This document shows, piece by piece, positions 1 through 5,718 of a DNA stretch of 12,344 bases. Source of the stretch: Clostridiales bacterium (GTDB lineage Bacteria; Bacillota; Clostridia; Christensenellales; Aristaeellaceae); NCBI GenBank assembly GCA_022776785.1, contig JALFHA010000045.1:1-12344 (forward strand), written 5' to 3'. The notes under the pieces were generated by a model, which ran no database searches, was not told the origin of the DNA, and saw only the letters and a list, made by a program, of their open reading frames with translations. The position numbers were made by a program, and so were the translations under genes. The first letter of the stretch is position 1. Every line of letters starts with the position of its first letter.

Positions 1-269
1 TTCAGGGCAAGCAGCGGGAGATCAAGGCGATCGACGGCAGGAGCTGGGCGTTTCTGATCTTTTCCGGCGTGGCTACGGGGCTTTCGTGGCTGTGCTACTA
101 TCGCGCGCTGCAGACCGGGCCCGCGAGCGTCGTCGTGCCGCTGGACAAGCTGAGCATCGTGGTGACGGTGGCCTTCGCCCAGCTGTTCCTGAATGAACGG
201 CTCAGCCGCTGCTCGGCCATCGGTCTGGCGCTCATCGTCGGCGGCACGCTGATGATGACCGTCCTTTGA
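1..269 (+). CDS. EamA/DMT-family membrane transporter, C-terminal part (5' end off window)
   Basis: This is the 3' end of a gene whose start lies left of the window; the frame is open from base 3 to a TGA at 267-269. The visible ~88 residues contain two hydrophobic segments with the pattern SWLCYYRALQTG, then a VVVPLDKLSIV stretch, then FLNERLS and a final glycine-rich membrane helix ending at GTLMMTVL. This arrangement (YxALxxG, P-L-x-K-L, F-L-x-E-x-L) is typical of the last helices of EamA-domain drug/metabolite transporters, particularly the short single-domain forms of about 140 residues. Members are inner-membrane exporters or importers of small metabolites, and the substrate cannot be read from this fragment. 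The GTG at 69 is an internal codon, not a start. It is followed by about 166 bases containing the promoter of the next gene, so the two may be separate units. Family assignment is fairly secure; substrate is unknown. Confidence 0.8.
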   Translation, partial: QGKQREIKAIDGRSWAFLIFSGVATGLSWLCYYRALQTGPASVVVPLDKLSIVVTVAFAQLFLNERLSRCSAIGLALIVGGTLMMTVL

Positions 270-352
270 CCTCCGCCATACGGCGGTCAAAAGCGCCAGA
301 AAAAATCCCGAATCTCCGTTGAGTTTTAAGGCTGTCGCCCTCACTGACCGGG

Positions 353-361
353 TGCTATAAT
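353..361 (+). promoter_or_regulatory. Extended -10 promoter for the cation:proton antiporter gene
   Basis: A perfect TATAAT at 356-361 is preceded by TGC, giving the extended -10 form TGnTATAAT. The hexamer 17 bases upstream (333-338, TGTCGC) is a poor -35, which is common when an extended -10 is present. The element lies about 75 bases before the chosen ATG at 436, in the gap after the EamA gene. This is read from the sequence only. Confidence 0.6.
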
Positions 362-435
362 ACATACCGCATTATAAAGAAGCAATGCTGCAAAAGCAGC
401 ACCGGCTGCAACAAACGGAGAAGAAGGGGTACGTT

Positions 436-1704
436 ATGCAAACGCTGCTTTCCATTTCCATCGCACTGTGCGCGGGCCTGCTGATCTCGCGCTTCGTCAA
501 GCCGCTCAAGATGCCGGCCGTCACGGGCTACCTGATCGCCGGCATCCTCATCGGCCCGTACTGCCTGGGCCGCCTCGGCGTGACCGGCGTGGGCTTCACC
601 TCCATGAGCGAGGTCAAGGCCCTGAGCCTCTTTAACGACGTGGCGCTGGGCTTCATCGCCTTCGCCATCGGCAACGAGTTCCGCCTCTCGCAACTGCGCC
701 AGACGGGCAAGCAGGCGACGGTCATCGGCATCTTCCAGGCGGTGGTCGCCGCGCTGCTCGTAGACGCCGTGCTCATCGGTCTGCATTTCACCGTGCTGGG
801 CGACTCCCTGCCGCTGGCCGACGCCATCACGCTGGGCGCCATCGCCACGGCAACCGCCCCTGCCGCCACGCTGATGGTCGTGCGTCAGTACAAGGCCAAG
901 GGCAAGCTGACCGACCTGCTGCTGCCCATCGTCGCGCTGGATGACGCCGTGGGCCTTGTCGTCTTTGCCGTGAGCTTCGGCGTCGCCAAGGCGATGAACA
1001 ACGGCAATTTCGACATGACCAGCATCCTCGTCGAGCCGGTTCTGGAGATCATCCTCTCCCTGCTGATGGGCTTTGTGATGGGCTCCATCTTCTCCGCGGC
1101 GGAGAAATACTTCAAGTCGAACAGCAAGCGCCTGTCGCTGTCCATCACCTTCGTCATCATGACCGTCGCGCTCTCCATGATCGATGTGGAGATCGGCGGC
1201 GTGCATATCGGCTTCTCCTCGCTGCTGGTGTGCATGATGCTGGGCACGGTCTTCTGCAACATCTGCGATTTCTCCGCTGAAATCATGGAAAAGACCGACA
1301 AGTGGACGGCCCCGCTGTTCATCCTGTTCTTCGTTCTCAGCGGCGCGGAGCTGGAGCTGAACGTGTTCGCCAACGCGGCCGCCGTAACCATCGGCATCGC
1401 CTACATCATCACGCGCTCGATCGGCAAGTGGCTCGGTGCGAGCGTCAGCGCCCGGTTCATGAACTGCGACCCGCAGGTTCAGAAGTATCTGGGCATCACG
1501 CTGCTGCCGCAGGCGGGCGTGGCGCTGGGCATGTCCGTCACCGTCGCGCAGACGCTTGGCCCGGACGGCGAGCTCGTGCGCAATATCGTCCTCTTCGGCG
1601 TGCTGATCTATGAGCTTGTCGGCCCGATGCTCACGCGCATCGCGCTGACAAGGGCCGGCGATATCCAGCCCAAGGCCACGGCTGTCGCGACCTCGGACGA
1701 CTGA
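436..1704 (+). CDS. Cation:proton antiporter, CPA2/KefB-like membrane domain
   Basis: This is a 422-residue polytopic membrane protein of the monovalent cation:proton antiporter-2 type, expected to exchange Na+ or K+ for H+ across the cytoplasmic membrane. It opens with a hydrophobic helix and KMPAVTGYLIAGILIGP, the classic first-repeat signature (residues ~26-41). ATATAPAATL (138-147) matches the unwound transport helix. LDDAVGL carries adjacent aspartates D169-D170, the ion-binding pair typical of electrogenic antiporters. LPQAGVALGM (357-366) is another conserved family motif. There is no C-terminal TrkA-N/KTN regulatory domain: the protein ends shortly after the last helix, so it is the membrane domain alone. 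I chose ATG 436 because AGAAGGGG lies six bases upstream; an in-frame ATG at 385 has no ribosome binding site and would add a polar, non-membrane leader. Ion specificity cannot be told from sequence. Confidence 0.88.
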   Translation: MQTLLSISIALCAGLLISRFVKPLKMPAVTGYLIAGILIGPYCLGRLGVTGVGFTSMSEVKALSLFNDVALGFIAFAIGNEFRLSQLRQTGKQATVIGIFQAVVAALLVDAVLIGLHFTVLGDSLPLADAITLGAIATATAPAATLMVVRQYKAKGKLTDLLLPIVALDDAVGLVVFAVSFGVAKAMNNGNFDMTSILVEPVLEIILSLLMGFVMGSIFSAAEKYFKSNSKRLSLSITFVIMTVALSMIDVEIGGVHIGFSSLLVCMMLGTVFCNICDFSAEIMEKTDKWTAPLFILFFVLSGAELELNVFANAAAVTIGIAYIITRSIGKWLGASVSARFMNCDPQVQKYLGITLLPQAGVALGMSVTVAQTLGPDGELVRNIVLFGVLIYELVGPMLTRIALTRAGDIQPKATAVATSDD

Positions 1705-1725
1705 TACGCCCGGAAATCCAAAGTC

Positions 1726-1773
1726 AAAGCCCTCATGCAGCCCCTCCAATGGAGGGAGCCGCATGAGGGCTTT
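1726..1773. terminator. Bidirectional intrinsic terminator between convergent units
   Basis: A 13-base arm (AAAGCCCTCATGC, 1726-1738) pairs perfectly with GCATGAGGGCTTT (1761-1773). Inside it a second stem pairs CCCTCC (1742-1747) with GGAGGG (1751-1756). On the + strand the structure runs into TTTCTT, and on the - strand into TTTGACTTT, so it can stop both the antiporter transcript and the manC transcript. It sits exactly in the gap between the two convergent stop codons (1704 and 1796). Confidence 0.85.
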
Positions 1774-1795
1774 CTTGATCGCCGGATGCGCGCTT

Positions 1796-3109
1796 TCAAT
1801 CCAGCTCAAACTTTTGCTTGTCTCTCACGGTGATGTCCTCGCCGAGCTGCACCTCGATCATCTTCAGCTCCGTATCGGCAAAGACGGTATGACGGCAGCC
1901 CGCAGGCATCGTCACCACATCCCCGACGCCGATTCTGCGCTGCTGTCCATCTACGACAGCGCGCCCCTCGCCGGCAATCACGGTCCAAACCTCGTCCCGG
2001 CTTTTGTGGCTGTGGTAGTTCATGCTGTGTCCGGCGTTCAGCGTGACCTTGATCGTCAGCGACCTCTCCTCCACATCGACAATCTTGAAGCTGCCCCACG
2101 ATTTCTCCGCGAACATGACCTGCTGCTCAAAGCTGTCCACAAAGGGCTTGATATAGCTGCTCTGCCCCTTGTCCGAGACCAGTATGCCCTCCGGGGACGC
2201 GGAAATCACCACGTCATGCAGCCCCATCGCCAGCACGGGAACGTCCATCTCGTTGACGATATGCACGCCGGAGCATTCCTTGTTCATCATGCCCTTGCCG
2301 ATCACCGGCTCCTCCATCGCCTCGGTCAGGGTGTTCCATGTGCCCATGTCCTTCCACTCGCCCGAGAAGCGCTGCACCTGGATTTTCTTCTCCTTTTCGG
2401 CAACGGCGTAGTCAAAGGAGATCTTCGCCATCTCGCCATAGCGGGCAAACAGATCCTGATAATCCGCAAAATCGAACAGCTCATGCGCCTTGCCGAGCAT
2501 ATAGCGCAGCTTGAAGGCAAAGACGCCGCCATTCCAGAGCGCCCCCTGCTCGATGTATTCCCTGGCGACATCCTCCGTTGGCTTCTCGCGGAATGCCTTG
2601 ACAAACGCCGTATGCTCCGCGCTCTCCGGGAGGATATAGCCATACTTTTCGCTGGGATAGGTCGGCTCAATGCCCATGAGCACCAGATTGGCCTCCCCCT
2701 TGTCCGCCTGCCGGGACAGCTCCCGGAGCGCCTCGAAGTAATCCTCTCCGACGTAAGGGTCCACCGGGCAGACCACCACGGGCTCTTCCGGATCGATGTG
2801 CCTGACATCCGCCAGATACGCGCTCGCCAGCGCAATGGCCGGAAAGGTATCCCGGCGGCACGGCTCCACGCAGATGCCGACATCGCCGCCCAGCTGATTG
2901 TGAAGCGCGGACACCTGCGCCTTACTGGTGGCAATCGTCACCGTCGCGTCGGCGTCCACCGCCATGATCTGCCGGTAGACGCGCTGCACCATGGACTCAT
3001 AGGAGCCGTCCTCCCGCCTGAAAAGCTTGATGAACTGCTTGGAGCGGACATCGTTGGACAGCGGCCACAGGCGCTTGCCGGAGCCGCCGGAAAGCAATAC
3101 GATATGCAT
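1796..3109 (-). CDS. manC: Mannose-1-phosphate guanylyltransferase with C-terminal cupin (ManC type)
   Basis: This 437-residue cytoplasmic enzyme is predicted to make GDP-mannose from mannose-1-phosphate and GTP, the first committed step of the de novo GDP-fucose branch. The N-terminal nucleotidyltransferase has the signature GGSGKRLWPLS (residues 8-18), EPCRRDTFPAI (82-92), FREKP (173-177) and WNGGVFAFK (192-200). The end (about 335-437) is a cupin of the type II phosphomannose isomerase kind: YHSHKSRDEVW supplies H366, H368 and E373, and H407 completes a likely metal site. A bifunctional isomerase/guanylyltransferase is therefore possible but unproven. The RRDTFPAI variant differs from the more usual GRNTAPAI. 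The start is ATG at 3109, with AAAGGAG upstream. It is the last gene of the - strand cluster, 64 bases after fcl with a weak hairpin in between, and is followed by a strong terminator. Confidence 0.92.
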   Translation of the reverse strand: MHIVLLSGGSGKRLWPLSNDVRSKQFIKLFRREDGSYESMVQRVYRQIMAVDADATVTIATSKAQVSALHNQLGGDVGICVEPCRRDTFPAIALASAYLADVRHIDPEEPVVVCPVDPYVGEDYFEALRELSRQADKGEANLVLMGIEPTYPSEKYGYILPESAEHTAFVKAFREKPTEDVAREYIEQGALWNGGVFAFKLRYMLGKAHELFDFADYQDLFARYGEMAKISFDYAVAEKEKKIQVQRFSGEWKDMGTWNTLTEAMEEPVIGKGMMNKECSGVHIVNEMDVPVLAMGLHDVVISASPEGILVSDKGQSSYIKPFVDSFEQQVMFAEKSWGSFKIVDVEERSLTIKVTLNAGHSMNYHSHKSRDEVWTVIAGEGRAVVDGQQRRIGVGDVVTMPAGCRHTVFADTELKMIEVQLGEDITVRDKQKFELD

Positions 3110-3133
3110 GATTTTGATCTCCTTTCCCTATTC

Positions 3134-3156
3134 AAAAAGAGCCGCTGCCCAAGCGG
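3134..3156 (-). terminator. Possible weak terminator or attenuator between fcl and manC
   Basis: Read on the - strand, a 5-bp GC-rich stem CCGCT/AGCGG (3142-3156, five-base loop) is followed after CTC by TTTTT (3138-3134). This has the form of an intrinsic terminator, but the stem is short, so partial termination is the most it would give. It lies in the 64-base gap after the fcl stop codon and just ahead of the manC ribosome binding site. It could lower manC output relative to the upstream genes; this is inference. Confidence 0.35.
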
Positions 3157-3173
3157 ACACACGGCCCTGACGT

Positions 3174-4118
3174 TCAGCGCTCTGCGCGCATCGGGTTATT
3201 CAGGAAATCCTCATAGGACAGGCGGATGCCCTCCTCGAGCTCCGTCCGATAGGTCCAGCCCAGAGCGGCGGCCTTCGAGACATCCAGCAGTTTGCGGGGC
3301 GTGCCGTTGGGCTTGCTGGTATCCCACCTGATCTCTCCGGTGTAGCCCACGACCTTCGCCACCAGCTCGGTCAGCTCCCGGATCGTCAGCTCCTTGCCGG
3401 TGCCCGCGTTGACGGTCTCATTGCCGCTGTAGTTGTTCATCAGGAACACGCACAGGTTGGCCAGATCGTCCACATACAGGAACTCGCGCAGCGGGCTGCC
3501 ATCCCCCCAGCAGGTCACGCTCTCTGCGCCGCTGACCTTGGCCTCGTGGAAGCGGCGGATGAGCGCGGGCAGCACATGGCTGTGCGTGGGATGGTAGTTG
3601 TCGTTCGGGCCATAGAGGTTGGTCGGCATGACGCTGATGTAATCCGTGCCGTACTGGCGGTTGAGGAACTCGCAGTACTTGAGGCCGGAAATCTTCGCCA
3701 GTGCGTAGGCCTCGTTGGTCTTTTCCAGCTCGGAGGTGAGCAGGCAGCTCTCCTTCATCGGCTGCGGCGCCATGCGCGGATAGATGCAGGAGGAGCCGAG
3801 GAACTCCAGCTTCCTGCAGCCATTCTGCCACGCGGCGTGGATGACGTTCATTTCAAGAATCATGTTGTCATACATGAAGTCCGCCAGCGCGCTCTGGTTG
3901 GCGACGATGCCGCCGACCTTGGCCGCCGCAAGGAACACATAATCCGGCTTTTCCTCCGCGAAGAAGCGCTCCACATCGGCCTGGCGGCAGAGGTCAAGCT
4001 CCCTGTGAGTGCGGGTGATGATGTTGGTATATCCTTGACGCTCCAGCTCCCGCACGATGGCGGAGCCCACCATGCCGCGATGGCCTGCGACATAGATCTT
4101 TGCATCCTTCTCCATCAT
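3174..4118 (-). CDS. fcl: GDP-L-fucose synthase
   Basis: This 314-residue extended short-chain dehydrogenase (also called wcaG) epimerises C3 and C5 of GDP-4-keto-6-deoxymannose and reduces C4 with NADPH to give GDP-L-fucose, the last de novo step. The Rossmann glycine motif GHRGMVG lies at residues 12-18. The catalytic set is visible: GSSCIYP gives S109 and C111, YALAK gives Y138 and K142, and SHVLPALIRRF gives H181. These are at a constant +2 offset from the E. coli enzyme residues S107, C109, Y136, K140 and H179. AAAKVGGI and REFLYVDDLA are further family hallmarks. Length is normal for the family (about 310-320). It starts two bases after the gmd stop codon, implying translational coupling. 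ATG 4118 and the next codon, also ATG, are both usable; GGGAGG upstream slightly favours the first. No truncation is seen. Confidence 0.96.
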   Translation of the reverse strand: MMEKDAKIYVAGHRGMVGSAIVRELERQGYTNIITRTHRELDLCRQADVERFFAEEKPDYVFLAAAKVGGIVANQSALADFMYDNMILEMNVIHAAWQNGCRKLEFLGSSCIYPRMAPQPMKESCLLTSELEKTNEAYALAKISGLKYCEFLNRQYGTDYISVMPTNLYGPNDNYHPTHSHVLPALIRRFHEAKVSGAESVTCWGDGSPLREFLYVDDLANLCVFLMNNYSGNETVNAGTGKELTIRELTELVAKVVGYTGEIRWDTSKPNGTPRKLLDVSKAAALGWTYRTELEEGIRLSYEDFLNNPMRAER

Positions 4119-4120
4119 GC

Positions 4121-5164
4121 TCAGTCCGCCTCCCTCATGGCCTTCTCGCGCCGGGCAAGCCTGCGGTCATGCCTGGCCATGATCTCCACAAGCTGCTCAT
4201 AGCTGGTCTTCTGCGGGTTCCAGCCGAGGACGGTCTTTGCCTTGGTGGGGTCTCCCCAGAGGTTGTCCACATCGGTGGGCCGGAACCACTTCGGGTTCAC
4301 GCAGACCAGCATCCTGCCGGTCTTTGCATCGTAGCCCTTTTCGTCGATGCCCGTCCCCTCCCAGCGGATGGCGATGCCGTTGGCGGCAAACGCCTTCTCG
4401 GTGAAATCGCGCACGGTATGCTGCTCGCCGGTGGCGATGACAAAATCCTCCGGCTTATCCTGCTGCATGATGAGCCACATGCACTCCACATAGTCCTTGG
4501 CATAGCCCCAGTCCCGCAGGGAATCCATGTTGCCCAGCTCCAGATGGTCCTGAAGCCCCTCGGCAATCCGGCCCGCCGCCAGCGTGATCTTGCGGGTGAC
4601 GAAGTTCTCGCCGCGCCGCTCGGACTCATGGTTGAACAGGATGCCATTGACGGCGAACATCCCGTAGGCATCCCTGTATTCCTTCACCATCCAGAAGCCG
4701 TACTGCTTGGCCACGGCATAGGGCGAGTAGGGATGGAACGGCGTGGTCTCGCGCTGAGGCACCTCCTCCACCCTGCCGTACAGCTCGGAGGTGGACGCCT
4801 GATAGACCTTCGTCTTCCTGATGAGGCCGCAGACGCGCACGGCCTCCAGGATGCGCAGCACGCCCAGCGCGTCCACGTCGCCGGAATACTCGGGCGCGTC
4901 GAAGGAAACCTGCACATGGCTCTGCGCCGCCAGATTGTAGATCTCATCCGGCTCAAGCTCGCCGATGATGCGGATCAGTCCGGAGGAATCGGTCAGATCG
5001 CCGTCATGCAGGGTGAGCCTGTCGAGGATGTGGTCGATGCGCGCAGTATTGGAAATGGAGGCGCGGCGGACGATGCCGTGCACCTCATAGCCCTTTTCAA
5101 GCAAAAGCTCCGCCAGATAGGAGCCGTCCTGACCGGTGATTCCGGTAATCAATGCTTTTTTCAT
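4121..5164 (-). CDS. gmd: GDP-mannose 4,6-dehydratase
   Basis: This 347-residue NADP-dependent extended short-chain dehydrogenase converts GDP-D-mannose to GDP-4-keto-6-deoxy-D-mannose, the substrate of the next gene. The N-terminal ALITGITGQDGSYLAE gives the cofactor loop G8-x-x-G11-x-x-G14. The active site is seen as STSELYG (T125, S126, E127) and YSPYAVAK (Y149, K153). LAAQSHVQVSF and the NHESERRGENFVTRKI segment (178-193) are highly specific for Gmd. The C-terminal NPKWFRPTDVDNLWGDP also fits the family. Length and motif order are normal. The start is ATG 5164 with GTGAGG about eight bases upstream. A 120-base gap separates it from fucU and holds a possible promoter, so gmd-fcl-manC may form a subunit of the larger operon. 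Together with manC and fcl this is a full path from mannose-1-phosphate to GDP-fucose. Confidence 0.97.
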   Translation of the reverse strand: MKKALITGITGQDGSYLAELLLEKGYEVHGIVRRASISNTARIDHILDRLTLHDGDLTDSSGLIRIIGELEPDEIYNLAAQSHVQVSFDAPEYSGDVDALGVLRILEAVRVCGLIRKTKVYQASTSELYGRVEEVPQRETTPFHPYSPYAVAKQYGFWMVKEYRDAYGMFAVNGILFNHESERRGENFVTRKITLAAGRIAEGLQDHLELGNMDSLRDWGYAKDYVECMWLIMQQDKPEDFVIATGEQHTVRDFTEKAFAANGIAIRWEGTGIDEKGYDAKTGRMLVCVNPKWFRPTDVDNLWGDPTKAKTVLGWNPQKTSYEQLVEIMARHDRRLARREKAMREAD

Positions 5165-5199
5165 TTCAGAATCCTCACTTTTCTTCCTGTATGGAAGAG

Positions 5200-5228
5200 A
5201 TTATAATGAATGCAGGCGCCCGGAAAAA
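5200..5228 (-). promoter_or_regulatory. Possible internal promoter in front of gmd
   Basis: On the - strand a perfect TATAAT (5205-5200) lies about 35 bases before the gmd start. The hexamer 17 bases upstream is TTTTTC (5228-5223), a poor -35, and there is no TGn extension. It is in the 120-base gap between fucU and gmd, which also holds an imperfect inverted repeat with ACAA and TTGT arms (about 5252-5271) that might be an operator. A promoter here would let the de novo genes be expressed without the import genes. Evidence is limited to the -10 match and position. Confidence 0.4.
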
Positions 5229-5284
5229 GGGCATATCTGCTCAATTCCTAGCACAATATTGACTTGTCGCAAGCGCGGCGGGCA

Positions 5285-5707
5285 TCACAGCACAACGCCC
5301 TTCGTCAGCAGCAGATTCCCATACTGCCGTTCCTCTCCCGTCTGTATCACCAGAAATGCCCTGCGGGTACGCTCATAAAACTCATAGCGCTCAATTTTCC
5401 CTAAATCCGCGCCAACACACCGGGCATACATCGGCCAAAGCACCGGCTCCTGCATCCCCTTGGCTTTGTCCCCCTCGGTCAAATCCATCACGCACGCAGG
5501 CGTTCGCACATACGTATCCAGCGGAAAGACCGACATCACGGCCTGCGTCATGCGCACGCCATCGATCCCGGGGACGCGTATCAGCCTGCGTGCGACCTCC
5601 TCTGCGGGAAAATTGGCGTCAGCGATCACCAGCTCGTCACCATGTCCCATATCGCAAAGCGCTTTCAGGATGTCGCCCGTCAGCAGCTTATCCACGCCCT
5701 TCAGCAT
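5285..5707 (-). CDS. fucU: L-fucose mutarotase, RbsD/FucU family
   Basis: This 140-residue cytoplasmic protein is predicted to speed interconversion of alpha and beta anomers of a free sugar, here L-fucose. The family fingerprint is clear: DMGHGDELVIADANFP (residues 19-34) gives the catalytic-type H22, with D24 and D30, and the C-terminal RYEFYERTRRAF plus YGN (129-131) form the other side of the site. The ANFP form resembles fucose mutarotases more than ribose pyranases, though RbsD and FucU are close relatives. Length is normal (about 140). The start is ATG 5707 with GGAGGG upstream, directly abutting the fkp stop codon (11-base gap), so it is co-translated with fkp. Fucokinase yields the beta-1-phosphate, so a mutarotase would keep the right anomer supplied. 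No isomerase or aldolase genes are nearby, so a catabolic role is not supported by this window. Confidence 0.9.
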   Translation of the reverse strand: MLKGVDKLLTGDILKALCDMGHGDELVIADANFPAEEVARRLIRVPGIDGVRMTQAVMSVFPLDTYVRTPACVMDLTEGDKAKGMQEPVLWPMYARCVGADLGKIERYEFYERTRRAFLVIQTGEERQYGNLLLTKGVVL

Positions 5708-5718
5708 GGCCTTCCCTC

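Noticed and set aside
268..290. CCGCC/GGCGG hairpin after the EamA gene as a terminator
   Set aside because: The stem is only five base pairs and is followed by A-rich, not T-rich, sequence on the + strand; there is no convincing U-tract in either direction.
385..435. Upstream ATG start for the antiporter
   Set aside because: It adds 17 polar residues before the first membrane helix and lacks a ribosome binding site, while ATG 436 has AGAAGGGG at good spacing.
355..1809. 484-residue open frame on the - strand
   Set aside because: It is the antisense shadow of the antiporter gene: low complexity, rich in Arg, His, Asp and Gln, with no recognisable family, whereas the + strand product has clear membrane and motif structure.
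1763..3331. 522-residue open frame on the + strand
   Set aside because: It lies antisense over manC and the fcl end and is a GC-driven shadow rich in His, Arg and Leu with no domain; the manC reading is unambiguous.
4100..5206. 368-residue open frame on the + strand
   Set aside because: Antisense shadow of gmd with no family signature.
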